Shown: positions 33,658-43,665 of the stretch, piece by piece
How positions within the stretch are numbered: position 1 is the stretch's first letter
Layout: each line of letters opens with the position of its first letter
Position numbers and translations under genes: made by a program
Notes under the pieces: model-generated
Told to the model about the DNA's origin: nothing
Databases searched by the model: none
Seen by the model: only the letters and a program-made list of their open reading frames with translations
Origin: JADGHX01 sp963837755
GTDB taxonomy: Bacteria; Pseudomonadota; Gammaproteobacteria; Steroidobacterales; Steroidobacteraceae
NCBI GenBank assembly: GCA_963837755.1
Contig: CAWIOP010000005.1
Span: forward strand, 124,001-188,000
Direction of reading: 5' to 3'
DNA: 64,000 nucleotides

Positions 33658-33738
33658 GGCGCACCCTGCAAGTCGAGAAACTCGCGTGGATCGTGCGCGC
33701 GGCACGCGGGCGCGCCCATACGGACTTTTGCGCAACCG

Positions 33739-34926
33739 ATGCCGCAAAACCCCGGCGAATTACGTATGCGCGAGTCGTCCTCGTTTGTGACGCGCGTTGA
33801 CCCGACTCTGCAGCAGACGGTCGACTTCCTGAGCGACCGGCGCACCTACCGGGGGCAGACCGGCGCGATTCGGCGCATCGAGACGCACTTCGCGTGGGTG
33901 TTTCTCACGAAGCGCCACGCATACAAACTGAAGAAGCCTTTGCGCCAGCTGCGCATGGACTACCGCTCGGTCGCCGCGCGCAAGCGTGGTTGCCTCGAAG
34001 AGGTTCGTCTCAACCGCCGCCTGGCGCCTTCCATTTACCTGGGTGCCGTGCCGCTGACCGTGGTTGGCGGCGGGCTTTCACTCGGCGGGCGCGGGCGCGT
34101 TGTCGACTGGCTGGTGAAGATGCGCAGGCTTCCGGATGCGCGCCTGCTCGATCGGGCGCTTGCGGCGCATGCCGTCGCCGACGAGGAAATCGATGCCGTG
34201 GTTCGCGTGCTTGCACGCTTCTACCAGCGTGCCGCGCGGCATCCGGTTTCCCGATCGCGCTACGTCGAACGCCTCACACGACACGTGAAGGCAAACAGGC
34301 TGGCGATCCGCGAGCGCGGCAAGCGTCTGCCCCAGTCACTCGCGCAGGAGGTCTGTGAAATCCAGCTCCGGGCAATTCATCACCTTGGTGCGGAGCTCGG
34401 CGCGCGGGGCGCCTGCGTCGTCGAGGGTCACGGCGACCTGCGTGCCGAGCACGTCTATCTCGGGCCGCCCATAGCGATCATCGACTCGCTCGAATTCGAC
34501 CGCGCCTTGCGCGTGCTGGACCCCGCGGATGAAGTGTCGCTTCTGGCACTGGAGATCGAGCGACTGGGGCACGCGAAACTTGCCGCGAGGCTCCTGAGCC
34601 AATTCCGCGCGGTCTGTGAGAAGCCAGAGACGCCAGCTGTGGCCGCCTTTTACATGAGCCACCGGGCGGGCACACGGGCCAAGCTTGCCGCGTGGCACGT
34701 GGGCGACCCTCAGTTTCCGGATGCGCGCCCGTGGATCTCGCGCGCCCGGTCGTTGCTCGAAGACGCCCGGCGGTATGCGCGGCTCGCTCTCAGTCTGCCT
34801 TGTGATCCGCGCGCTTACCGCGGTCGCCGATCGGCGGCCAGCGCTGAAGCAGCGGAGTCAACGGCGCGCCGGCGACAATACGTGCGACCGCGTCGGAAAG
34901 AAGCGGCGCCACGTGCAGCAAGGTGA
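33739..34926 (+). CDS. Aminoglycoside-phosphotransferase-like protein (COG2187 type)
   Basis: A 395-residue protein with a kinase-like fold. An N-terminal block (HFAWVFLTKRHAYKLKKP) and MDYRSV lead to the catalytic-loop-like VVEGHGDLRAEHVYL, followed by AIIDSLEFD in place of DFG. Many homologues are fused to a P-loop kinase domain, which is absent here. Function is not established. These genes often occur beside universal stress and low-oxygen genes. The Arg-rich last 30 residues overlap the end of the frameshifted ribose-phosphate pyrophosphokinase on the other strand by about 137 bases. Confidence 0.75.
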   Translation: MPQNPGELRMRESSSFVTRVDPTLQQTVDFLSDRRTYRGQTGAIRRIETHFAWVFLTKRHAYKLKKPLRQLRMDYRSVAARKRGCLEEVRLNRRLAPSIYLGAVPLTVVGGGLSLGGRGRVVDWLVKMRRLPDARLLDRALAAHAVADEEIDAVVRVLARFYQRAARHPVSRSRYVERLTRHVKANRLAIRERGKRLPQSLAQEVCEIQLRAIHHLGAELGARGACVVEGHGDLRAEHVYLGPPIAIIDSLEFDRALRVLDPADEVSLLALEIERLGHAKLAARLLSQFRAVCEKPETPAVAAFYMSHRAGTRAKLAAWHVGDPQFPDARPWISRARSLLEDARRYARLALSLPCDPRAYRGRRSAASAEAAESTARRRQYVRPRRKEAAPRAAR

Positions 34927-35829
34927 CACTGGGCCCCGCTGGCATGGGCTTGGGGAGAACCATCGACCCAACACTGTCTGTCGTCACAATCGACGAAATA
35001 TCGGCACATCCCGCCAGCACGGTGAGGCCACGCGGCAGCGGCGCATGCGTGAACGCAACGTGCACCGCTGTCGCACCGGCTTCACGCAGGGCGCCCGCCG
35101 CCCGCGTGAGCGTCGAGCCCGAGGCGCACAGATCGTCCAGCACGATCACGGTTCGGCCGCTTACCGAGCCGACCACCGTGCCGCCCGACACGACCCCGCC
35201 GGCTCTTCGTTTCTCGATGAAGATCAGCTCGACGTCCCGCTGCAGCTGCCCTTCCAGCAACTCGCGGAAGATTCTGGGCGCGCTTGACCCCGCCGACATC
35301 CGGCGAAGCGACCGCGACCTCGGCGGCGGGCAGATGGTCCGCGAAGTGGCGGACGAACGTCGGGATGGCGGAGAGGTGATCGACCGGAATGCGAAACGAG
35401 TTGTCGAGCGCGGCAGGGTTGTGCACGTCGAGGCAGACGAGGCGTGCCATGCCGGCTGTTTCGAGCAGTTGCGCGACATACCGCGTGTTGACCGGGTCGC
35501 GCGGTTGCGTGCGACGATCCTTCCGCGCATAGGCGAGGTAGGGTATCAGCGCGGTGAGCTTGCTTGCGCCGGCATCGCGCAAGCCAAACAGCAGGAACAG
35601 CAGCCGCACGAGTCGCTGCGCGGCCGAGGCGTCGGCCGACCCCGCAAGCGACTGCACGACGAACACGTTTCGGTCGCGCACTGAAACGAGCGGCCGCAGC
35701 TTGAACTCACCTTCCTCGAATGCGCGCTCCTCCAGCGGCGCCCGCTCTACTCCCGAGCGCCGGCAGATCTTCGAGCCCGAGAGCCGCGCTTTCGCTGAGC
35801 GCAAAAAGTAGTGGGGGCGGCGCGCTCAT
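34790..35829 (-). pseudogene. Ribose-phosphate pyrophosphokinase paralogue with two +1 frameshifts
   Basis: Three frames together encode one PRPP synthetase-like protein. The start MSAPPPLLFALSESAALG (from 35829) shifts at 35776-35778, where GGG has one base too many. The middle runs through FEEGEFKLRPLVSVRDRNVF and YLAYARKDRRTQPRDPVNTR to SPDVGGVKRAQ. A second extra A near 35272 shifts into IFRELLEGQLQRDVELIF and VIVLDDLCASGSTLTRAAGA, the PRPP loop. Removing the two bases restores a full-length enzyme of about 345 residues. It is either a recent pseudogene or has sequence errors. Confidence 0.75.
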
Positions 35830-35859
35830 GTTTTCGTGCTCCGGTCGGTGGCCGGGAGC

Positions 35860-36849
35860 TCAGACGGCCATGCCGCCCACGGGCAGGCCGACAAAGCGCA
35901 CGCCTTTTCGCTTGAGAGCCACGCGCGCCGCGAAGCGCGCCGGCTTGATCACGAGTACGTCGCAGGTGAGTGCGTTCAGAATGCGCTCGGCCGTGTTTCC
36001 GATGAGCACACGCTTGAGGCCCGAGCGCGAGATGGCGCCCATCACGACGATGTCGCTGTGCACGTCCTTCGCAACCTTCGGGATCGCATCTGCGGGCAGC
36101 CCCTGCACCAGGTGCTGCTGAGAGCGTGGAATACGCGTGAACGCCAGGGCTCGTTCGAACCCGGATTTCGCGCGCGCCGTCGACGCTGCGGAAATCTCAC
36201 TGACCATCGCGCCGCTGGCGCCGGTGCTGGGCAACGCGCCGACGGGCACGGGGAGATATGAATGCACCGCATGCAGCGAGCCCTTCAGGGCGCTGCTGAA
36301 CGCCACCGCGGCCTTCAGAATCTGCGCATCGAGCTTTGCCGGTTTCGCAAACGAGTGCGAGGGGTCGAGCGCCGCGAGCACCGCGGGCTTGTCCCACGGC
36401 TGAGCGTTCTTGACCAGCAGCACGGGCACGGGGCTCGTGCGCAGCAATTCCCAGTCCGTGAGATGCAGCAACCAGGGCGCGAGCCTGCGGCCGGCATGGC
36501 ACTCGGCCACGATGAGATCGGGCTTGCGGCGACGGGCGTGCCTCACGACGGCTTCGTACGCCGGAAAATCCCAATCGGCGGCGACGGCGACTTCGATGCC
36601 CTTGGCACGCAGGCCAGTCGCGATGGCTTCGAGCTGCTGCAGATAGCGCGTGCGGGTGTCGCGCTGGAACTTGCGCAGCCCGTCCTCAGAGTAGAAGTAG
36701 GCGTCGGCGAGCACGGGCTCCGTGATGCCGTGGAAGAGCTCGACCTTCGCGCCGAAAGCGTGGGCGAGCTGCGCGCCCTTGGTCACTGCCGGCAGCGACT
36801 TCGCACCGGGGTCCTTGACTGCGATGAGAATTCTGCGGAAGGCCTGCAT
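35860..36849 (-). CDS. Tandem universal stress protein (UspE-like)
   Basis: A 329-residue protein of two Usp domains. Domain one begins RRILIAVKDPGAKSLPAV and domain two runs from about 160 to VMGAISRSGLKRVLIGNTAE, with the nucleotide-binding G-x2-G-x9-G pattern followed by DVLVIKP. The first domain has a degenerate nucleotide loop. Such proteins support survival in stasis or anoxia. The ATG at 36849 is chosen because GGAG lies 9 bases before it. An ATG five codons upstream is possible. It is divergent from the ftsH paralogue. Confidence 0.88.
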   Translation of the reverse strand: MQAFRRILIAVKDPGAKSLPAVTKGAQLAHAFGAKVELFHGITEPVLADAYFYSEDGLRKFQRDTRTRYLQQLEAIATGLRAKGIEVAVAADWDFPAYEAVVRHARRRKPDLIVAECHAGRRLAPWLLHLTDWELLRTSPVPVLLVKNAQPWDKPAVLAALDPSHSFAKPAKLDAQILKAAVAFSSALKGSLHAVHSYLPVPVGALPSTGASGAMVSEISAASTARAKSGFERALAFTRIPRSQQHLVQGLPADAIPKVAKDVHSDIVVMGAISRSGLKRVLIGNTAERILNALTCDVLVIKPARFAARVALKRKGVRFVGLPVGGMAV

Positions 36850-37068
36850 GACGCGATTCTCCATTGGCGGGTGTGGCCCCAGGGCACGAATTGGCTCTTG
36901 TTGAAAGCATCCTTGCATTCGCAAACGCGCGCCGCCATACGAATGAATCCGTAGCCGATACTGGGGATTAACGCGCAGTCGTCTATCGAGATGTCACGAT
37001 GCGCGGCTGTCGCCACAGCGTTTCAATGCGTGCCAATACGCGCGCAAGCGCGATAAAGGCGGGCAGGC

Positions 37069-38988
37069 ATGAACGACAGGCAGACGCTGTGGCATTCGGC
37101 ATATGTGGTCGCAGCGGTCGCGGCGGTGCTGTTCTTTCAGTCGCTCTGGAGTCAGGCGCGCACGGCCGACGTCGTGCCCTACAGCGAGCTCGAGAAGGCG
37201 CTGGGCACTGGGCGGGTCGAACGCGTCGTCGTCTCGGAGCGCCAGGTTTACGCCTACCTCAAGGCCCCGGACGCGCAAGGCAAGCAGCTGCTGATCGCGA
37301 ACCGGGTCGAGCCCGACCTTGCCGCGCGGCTGTCCCGTTTCGATGTGCCCTACACCCGCGACTACCGGAGCGGCTGGCTCGGCACGCTGCTGTCATGGGT
37401 GGCGCCGGCGCTGGTTTTCGTCGGCATCTGGTATTTCTTCATCCGGAACCTCGCGGCACGCCAGGGCTTCGGTGGCCTCACGACCGTGGGCAAGAGCCGC
37501 GCGAAAGTCATGCTGGAGAAGTCCACCGGCGTCACGTTCGCGGACGTGGCGGGTGTCGACGAAGCCAAGGAAGAGCTGCGCGAAGTGGTGGATTTCCTCA
37601 AGGACCCAAAGCGTTACGGGCGGCTCGGCGCGCACATTCCCAAGGGCGTACTGCTCGTCGGGCCTCCGGGCACCGGCAAGACACTGCTCGCGCGGGCGCT
37701 CGCCGGTGAGTCGGGCGTGGCGTTCATCTCGACCAACGGCGCGGAGTTCGTCGAGATGTTCGTGGGGGTCGGTGCCGCGCGCGTGCGCGACCTGTTCGAG
37801 CAGGCCCGGTCGTGCGCGCCCGCCATCATTTTCATCGACGAGCTGGATGCACTGGGCCGCGCCCGCGGCGCCTATGGCTTCGGTGGCCACGACGAGAAAG
37901 AGCAGACGTTGAACCAGTTGCTCGCCGAGATGGATGGCTTCGACCCTTCGGTGGGCGTCATCATGCTCGCGGCCACGAACCGTCCGGAGATCCTCGACCC
38001 GGCACTGCTGCGCGCCGGCCGATTCGATCGCCAGGTGCTGGTGGATCGGCCCGATCTCAAGGGTCGCCTCGATGTGCTGCGCGTGCATGCCCGCAAGGTG
38101 AAGCTCGCCGCCGATGCGGATCTGGCCAAGGTCGCCGCCATGACGCCCGGCTTCGCCGGGGCGGATCTTGCGAATATCGTGAATGAAGCGGCGCTGCTGG
38201 CCACGCGGCGGGGCGCGGATGCGGTGGGCTTCGACGACTTCACGGCCGCCTTCGAGCGCATTGTCGCCGGGCTCGAGAAACGTACCCGTGTGCTCAACCC
38301 GCGCGAGCGGCGCACCGTGGCCTTCCACGAGATGGGCCATGCACTCGTCGCCATGGCCTTGCCAGGCACCGATCCGGTGCAGAAGATCTCGGTGATTCCA
38401 CGCGGCATCAGCGCACTGGGCTACACCATTCAGCGCCCAACTGAAGACCGCTTCCTCATGGGCCGAGACGAGATCGAGAACAGGATGGCGGTGATGCTCG
38501 GCGGTCGCGCGGCCGAGATGCTGATCTTCGGCACGCCATCGACCGGCGCGGCGGACGACCTCGTCAAAGCCACCGCCCTGGCCCGCGCCAGCGTCACGCG
38601 CTACGGCATGAATGGGAAGCTGGGATTGGTGGCGTACGAAGAAGAGCAGCACGCGTACATGCCTACCCTCAATCTCCCACCGTTCGAGCGTCGGTACAGT
38701 GAAGCCACGGCTCGCGAGATCGACTGCGCCGTGCGCGACGCGGTGAACGCTGCCTTCGAGCGTTCGCTCGACATCCTGAGCCAGGCTCGGGATACGCTTC
38801 AGCGCGGAGCGGAGTTGCTGCTGGAGAAGGAGACGCTGGTCGAAAGCGATCTTGCGCCGTTACGGAATGCGGTGGCGGGCGGCGCGGCCGAGCAACTGGC
38901 GAAGCATCGCCAGGAGCTCATTGGGGTCGAGCGGCTCGCTGGCGGTGCGGAGGCGGGCACCGCGGCCGAGCTCGCGCACGGCCCTTAG
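37069..38988 (+). CDS. ftsH: ATP-dependent zinc metalloprotease FtsH (paralogue)
   Basis: A 639-residue membrane protease. Two N-terminal transmembrane helices (about 12-27 and 107-124) flank a periplasmic domain. The AAA domain has Walker A GPPGTGKT (198-205), Walker B IIFIDELDALGR and the second region of homology NRPEILDPALLRAGRFDR. The zinc site is HEMGH (420-424). It degrades misfolded and regulatory membrane proteins. Its setting among stress genes suggests a second, conditionally expressed copy. It is divergent from the Usp gene with about 220 bases between. Confidence 0.95.
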   Translation: MNDRQTLWHSAYVVAAVAAVLFFQSLWSQARTADVVPYSELEKALGTGRVERVVVSERQVYAYLKAPDAQGKQLLIANRVEPDLAARLSRFDVPYTRDYRSGWLGTLLSWVAPALVFVGIWYFFIRNLAARQGFGGLTTVGKSRAKVMLEKSTGVTFADVAGVDEAKEELREVVDFLKDPKRYGRLGAHIPKGVLLVGPPGTGKTLLARALAGESGVAFISTNGAEFVEMFVGVGAARVRDLFEQARSCAPAIIFIDELDALGRARGAYGFGGHDEKEQTLNQLLAEMDGFDPSVGVIMLAATNRPEILDPALLRAGRFDRQVLVDRPDLKGRLDVLRVHARKVKLAADADLAKVAAMTPGFAGADLANIVNEAALLATRRGADAVGFDDFTAAFERIVAGLEKRTRVLNPRERRTVAFHEMGHALVAMALPGTDPVQKISVIPRGISALGYTIQRPTEDRFLMGRDEIENRMAVMLGGRAAEMLIFGTPSTGAADDLVKATALARASVTRYGMNGKLGLVAYEEEQHAYMPTLNLPPFERRYSEATAREIDCAVRDAVNAAFERSLDILSQARDTLQRGAELLLEKETLVESDLAPLRNAVAGGAAEQLAKHRQELIGVERLAGGAEAGTAAELAHGP

Positions 38989-39033
38989 CGCAATCGTGGC
39001 GGTAACCTGGACGACTGGACGACGGGACACGAA

Positions 39034-39627
39034 ATGAGCCTCAGTGCTGGCGAGCTGCGCAACGGCGACGCGCTGATCATCGTGGATGTGCAGAGGGATT
39101 TCCTGCCTGGGGGCGCACTGGGCGTCGCTGACGGCGATGCCGTGATTCCCGTGCTCAACCGCTACATGGAGAAATTCGTCAGTCATGGCCTGCCGGTCTT
39201 TGCCACTCGCGACTGGCATCCGGCCAATCACTGCTCCTTCCAGCAGCAGGGTGGCCCGTGGCCACCCCACTGCGTCGCGGACTCGCCGGGCGCGAAGCCT
39301 CCGCCCACGCTGGCGCTACCCGCAGCGACAGAGATCATTCTCAAGGCCATGCGGTCCGATGCGGATGCCTACTCCGGCTTCGAGGGTACCGACCTCGCTT
39401 TGCGTCTGCGCAAGCTCGGGTGCAGGCGGCTCTTCATCGGTGGGCTCGCCACGGACTACTGCGTGCGTGCGACGGCGGTCGATGCGCTCAAGGAAGGCTT
39501 CGAAGTCATCGTTCTGGAAGATGCCATTCGACCCGTCGAAGTGCATGCGGGCGATGGCGCACGGGCGCTCGCGGAGCTTGCGGCGCAGGGTGCACATCGG
39601 GTGCGGCTGGATGAGGTGAGAGCGTGA
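39034..39627 (+). CDS. pncA: Nicotinamidase
   Basis: A 197-residue isochorismatase-fold amidase converting nicotinamide to nicotinate. The catalytic triad is Asp18 (VDVQRDF), Lys104 (ILKAM) and Cys143 (ATDYCVRAT). The metal site is Asp60, His62 and His66 in TRDWHPANH. Its stop overlaps the pncB GTG start (GTGA at 39624-39627), so the two salvage enzymes are coupled. Together with NadE near the window start they form a nicotinamide-to-NAD route. Confidence 0.93.
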   Translation: MSLSAGELRNGDALIIVDVQRDFLPGGALGVADGDAVIPVLNRYMEKFVSHGLPVFATRDWHPANHCSFQQQGGPWPPHCVADSPGAKPPPTLALPAATEIILKAMRSDADAYSGFEGTDLALRLRKLGCRRLFIGGLATDYCVRATAVDALKEGFEVIVLEDAIRPVEVHAGDGARALAELAAQGAHRVRLDEVRA

Positions 39628-40970
39628 GCGGCAGCGCTTCGGCTCTGCTGACGGACCTGTATCAGCTGACGATGGCCAGTGCGTACTTCAAGCTGGGCAT
39701 GCGCGACACCGCGGTGTTCGAGCTCTTCGTGCGGCGCCTGCCTCGAACGCGTCGCTTCCTGCTCGCCGCAGGGCTGGAGCAGGCGGTGCAGTACCTCGAG
39801 AGCCTCCGGTTCGCCGAGGCCGATCTCGAATTCCTGGCGAGCATGAAGATCTTTCCCGCTGCCTTTCTCGAGCACCTGGTGTCCCTGCGCTTCACAGGCT
39901 CCGTGCACGCCATGCCGGAGGGCACGCCGTTTTTTGCCAACGAGCCGATCCTGCGCGTGACGGCGCCCATTCTCCAGGCGCAGCTCGTGGAGAGCCGCCT
40001 CATCAATCTCTTCCACTTCCAAAGCCTGATCGCGAGCAAGGCGGTACGTTGCGTCCTGGCGGCCCAGGGCCGTCGGCTGGTCGATTTCGGCATGCGACGG
40101 GCGCATGGTGCGGAAGCGGGAATTCTGGCCGCCCGCGCGGCATTCCTCGCCGGTTTCGATGCCACCGCCACCGTCGAGGCCGGCCGCCAGTTCGGCATTC
40201 CCCTGTCGGGCACCATGGCGCATTCGTTCGTGGAAGCTCACGACCGCGAGATCGACGCCTTTCGCAACTTCATTGCCGCGCAGGGCCGCCCAACCGCACT
40301 GCTCATCGATACCTACGACACCGAGCGAGCCGCGCATCGCGTGGTCACATTGACCCGCGAGCTCGAGGCGATGCGGGGCGCCGGCGGCGTGCAGGGCGTG
40401 CGCATCGACAGCGGAGATCTCGCGGCTCAGGCGGCTGCCGTGCGGCGCATTTTCGACTCGCAGGGCTGCGGTGACGTGCAGATCATCCTGAGCGGCAGTC
40501 TCGACGAGTATCGCATCGAGTCACTGCTGGCCGCGGATACGCCCGTGGATGCGTTTGGCGTTGGCACGAGCCTGGACGTCTCGGCCGATGCGCCGGCGCT
40601 TGACATGGCCTACAAGCTCGAAGAGTACGCTGGGCGCGCGCGGCGCAAGCGCTCTCCGGGCAAGCAGACGTGGGCGGGCCGCAAGCAGGTGTTTCGCGAA
40701 CATGATGCGCACGGCGCGATGACGGGCGATTGCATTGCGCTGGCCAATGAAGAAATGGCAGGGGCGCCGCTGCTTCGCGAAGTGATGCGCGATGGGCGCC
40801 GCGTGGGTGAGGTCCCGGCGCTTGCGGCTATCCGGGAGTATTGCCGCGGCCAGGTTGCGGAGCTGCCGGTGGCGCTGCGCGCGCTCGACGCGAGCGAGTC
40901 GAGCTATCGCGTGCGCGTCTCACCGGGCCTCGAAGCGCTTGCGGCCCGGATGGACGCCGCCGCCGACTGA
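39624..40970 (+). CDS. pncB: Nicotinate phosphoribosyltransferase
   Basis: A 448-residue enzyme making nicotinate mononucleotide from nicotinate and PRPP. It starts with GTG, then SGSASALLTDLYQLTMASAY, the family N-terminus. Further blocks are the RRAHGAEAGILAARAAFLAGF region and VRIDSGDLAAQAAAVR, with the phosphoribosyl-binding GVGTSLDVS. It overlaps pncA. The nearby ribose-phosphate pyrophosphokinase gene would supply PRPP if it were intact. Confidence 0.94.
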   Translation: MSGSASALLTDLYQLTMASAYFKLGMRDTAVFELFVRRLPRTRRFLLAAGLEQAVQYLESLRFAEADLEFLASMKIFPAAFLEHLVSLRFTGSVHAMPEGTPFFANEPILRVTAPILQAQLVESRLINLFHFQSLIASKAVRCVLAAQGRRLVDFGMRRAHGAEAGILAARAAFLAGFDATATVEAGRQFGIPLSGTMAHSFVEAHDREIDAFRNFIAAQGRPTALLIDTYDTERAAHRVVTLTRELEAMRGAGGVQGVRIDSGDLAAQAAAVRRIFDSQGCGDVQIILSGSLDEYRIESLLAADTPVDAFGVGTSLDVSADAPALDMAYKLEEYAGRARRKRSPGKQTWAGRKQVFREHDAHGAMTGDCIALANEEMAGAPLLREVMRDGRRVGEVPALAAIREYCRGQVAELPVALRALDASESSYRVRVSPGLEALAARMDAAAD

Positions 40971-40985
40971 CACATCTACGGCCCA

Positions 40986-42008
40986 ATGGCTTCAAGAACC
41001 CTGCTGGCGTGGCTCGTGGGCGCGGCGATGCTCGGTGCCGTCGTGACCGTCGCGGTTCACTCCTCGGAGCAACGGGAGTTTGCGCGGCTGCTCGAGCAGG
41101 CACAGCCGTGGTGGCTACTGCTTGCAGGTGCTCTACAAGCCACGACGTACCTCGCTGAGGGCGAAGTGTGGCGTACCGTAACGCGTGCGGATGGAAGCAA
41201 AATAACCCTGCGGATGCTCTATCAGCTCGGCGTCGCCAAGCTCTTCGTCGATCAGGCGATTCCCACCGGCGGCATCAGCGGGACGATCCTCTACGTCCAG
41301 GGGCTCATGCGTGCAGGCGTGAGGCGTGGTGCAGCTCTCGCGGGCGTCGTGGTTGCGACATTTTCCTACTATTCGAGCTATGTGCTGTGCCTCGGCGCGG
41401 CGGTTATCACCACGGCCGCGGGCACGCATCTCAGCCGTGGCGTGAGCAGCATCGCTGCGGCATTTCTGATTGTGAGCGCCATCACTGCCGTGGCCGTCTT
41501 GCGCCAGCCCGGCCAGGAGCCCGGCCCGGTCATGCGCTGGCTCGGGCGTGTACCGCTTCTCCGGCGGGGTTTGCGGCTCTTGCGGCAGGCCGACCCCAGG
41601 CTTGCTCGTCGTCCGCGTCTGCTCGCGCGCGCGGTTGGCTGGCAGATGGCGATTGTGCTTCTCGACGCCGCAACGATCTGGGTGTTACTGCGCGCGGTCG
41701 GTGCGCAGTCTCATCCCTGGGTGGTGTTCACGAGCTACATGTTCTCCTCGCTCCTGCGAACGGTCGGCGTCGTTCCGGGCGGCCTCGGTGTGTTCGAGGC
41801 GGCATCCGTCTTCATGCTGCACACCTCGGGAATCCCCGTCCCTGCGGCTCTTGCCGCCACACTGCTGTTTCGCGGGCTCAGTTTCTGGCTGCCAATGATT
41901 CCAGGACTCGTGTTCGCGCAGCGGCTGGCGCGGCACCCGACGAGCCGTGAGCGGCGTATCAGCACTCGAGAAGCTCGCGCATCAGGCCGAGCAACTCGTC
42001 CGCATTGA
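40986..42008 (+). CDS. Flippase-like (LPG synthase TM / UPF0104) membrane protein
   Basis: A 340-residue polytopic protein with about eight hydrophobic helices, including the conserved LFVDQAIPTGGISGTILYVQ and SLLRTVGVVPGGLGVFEAA blocks of the lysylphosphatidylglycerol-synthase transmembrane/UPF0104 family. The soluble aminoacyl-transfer domain of MprF is absent, so it is the membrane part alone, possibly a lipid flippase. It follows pncB by 15 bases. The basic C-terminus (from about residue 322) overlaps the end of the histidine kinase gene on the other strand by 50 bases. Confidence 0.75.
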   Translation: MASRTLLAWLVGAAMLGAVVTVAVHSSEQREFARLLEQAQPWWLLLAGALQATTYLAEGEVWRTVTRADGSKITLRMLYQLGVAKLFVDQAIPTGGISGTILYVQGLMRAGVRRGAALAGVVVATFSYYSSYVLCLGAAVITTAAGTHLSRGVSSIAAAFLIVSAITAVAVLRQPGQEPGPVMRWLGRVPLLRRGLRLLRQADPRLARRPRLLARAVGWQMAIVLLDAATIWVLLRAVGAQSHPWVVFTSYMFSSLLRTVGVVPGGLGVFEAASVFMLHTSGIPVPAALAATLLFRGLSFWLPMIPGLVFAQRLARHPTSRERRISTREARASGRATRPH

Positions 42009-43471
42009 TGGGCTTGCTCGTAATGCGCAGCCGAGCATCGCGCTGGAGATCGCGCACGGCCGATGAGGTGTCTCCGGTCATGAGGATCGTGCGCAGATCC
42101 GCTCCGAGCTTCTGCCGCACGGCCGTGATCACCTGCACGCCCGTCTCATCATTCATGAGGTGGTAATCCGTCACCAGCAGCTCGATGTCAGGGTGCTCGG
42201 CGGCCTGTTCGAGCGCCTCTTTGAGCGATCCGGCTGTCGTTACGCGGTAACCCTCGACGACGAGCAGCAGACGCGTGGCTCTTCGAACGCCTGGGTCGTC
42301 CTCGACCAGCAGGACGCAGGGCGAAGCCGCAGGCCGCGTCGCGGCGCTGGCGGACTGGTCCGCGCCTTGAGCGCCCGCACGCGCCTGCTTGCCTCGTGGC
42401 AACGCCAACGAGAACGTCGAGCCCTTGCCGAGCTCGGATCGCACCTCGAGCTGGTGCCCGAGCAGTTTCACGATCCGATTCACGATGCTCAGGCCCAGGC
42501 CATATCCATCGCGCGAGGTGTTGGTCGGGACACCGACCTGATAGAACTCCTCGTAGATGTGTGCCAGCGCATTGGGTGGAATCCCGATGCCGGTGTTCGA
42601 GCACTTCCAGCCGCACGAAAGCCTGCTCGTGCAGGCATCGCAGCTGCACGACGCCTTGCCGGGTGTACTTGATGGCATTGGAGATCAGGTTGCGAAGCAC
42701 CTGCTCGACCAGGGACGGGTCGGAATGCACGCAGTCCTGGCACGTCTCCACGCTCAGCTGCAGGCCCTTTTGCGCGGCCAGGCCGGCGAACTCGTTGCGC
42801 AGCTCGGCAAAGATCCCGGCGACCGCAAAGTCCGTGACCTCGGGTTTGACGGCGCCGGACTCGAGCTTGCTGATGTCGAGGAGGGCGTTCAGAAGGCGCG
42901 ACATCGCGCCGATTGCCTGCTCCTGCTGCGCGAGCGCCTCGGCGGGCTCCGGGTCTGTGACCATGCGCCGCAGGGCGCCGTTGAGCAGTGCGAGAGTCTG
43001 CAAGGGCTGGCGCAGGTCGTGGCTCGCGGTGGCCAGGAAGCGGCTCTTCGCCTGATTCGCACGCTCGGCTGCCTCGCGCGCTTCCTTGAGCTGCGTCTCC
43101 ATGGCACGGCGATCCGTCACATCCCGGATCGCGGCGACGGCCAGCAGCTCTCCCATGCCGACCAGCGGGCTGAGGCTGATCTCGACGGGGAACTCCGTGC
43201 CGTCCTTGCGCAGGGCGAACAGGTCGAGGCCCATGCCCATCGGCCGGCTTCGCACGCTCTCGGTGTAGTTGCGACGGTGCGCGACGTGCCGGTCGCGGAA
43301 GCGCTTGGGAAGCAGGAACTCGACGGGCTGGCCGGTGATCTCGTCCGGCTCATGTCCGAAGAGCAACGAAACCTGGTGATTTGCGAAAACGATGTTGCCG
43401 GACGCGTCGATAATTACCATCGCGTCCGGTGCGGAATCGAGCACTCCGCGCACGAGGTCGGATGAGAGCAT
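41959..43471 (-). pseudogene. Hybrid histidine kinase (PAS-HisKA-HATPase-REC) with a +1 frameshift
   Basis: Two frames make one sensor. From the ATG at 43471: a PAS domain (MVIIDASGNIVFANHQVSLL), a coiled segment, HisKA with ATASHDLRQPLQTLALLNG, and the HATPase N box (VLRNLISNAIKYT). At about 42596 one extra A in GAACACC shifts the frame. The continuation NTGIGIPPNALAHIYEEF, GYGLGLSIVNRIV and a receiver domain with VLLVEDD, Asp in LLVTDYHLM and SKPI is complete. Removing one base gives a soluble sensor of about 500 residues with no output domain. It may be the island's regulator if the shift is a sequencing error. Confidence 0.75.
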
Positions 43472-43665
43472 AGGTACCACCTATCGGCTGGTCGGACCGA
43501 CTGTGTGTCGCTGGTAATTGCGCCGACAGGCGACCCCCGATTTAAATACGCCCGCTGACACCTAAGTGTACACACGCGCATGGGGTCGCGCGCAAGCGTT
43601 GCTGTTGAACAGGCGCCGGCTGATCGACCGGCCTCACTTGCGGGCACGCGCTGCGGGGGCCGGAA

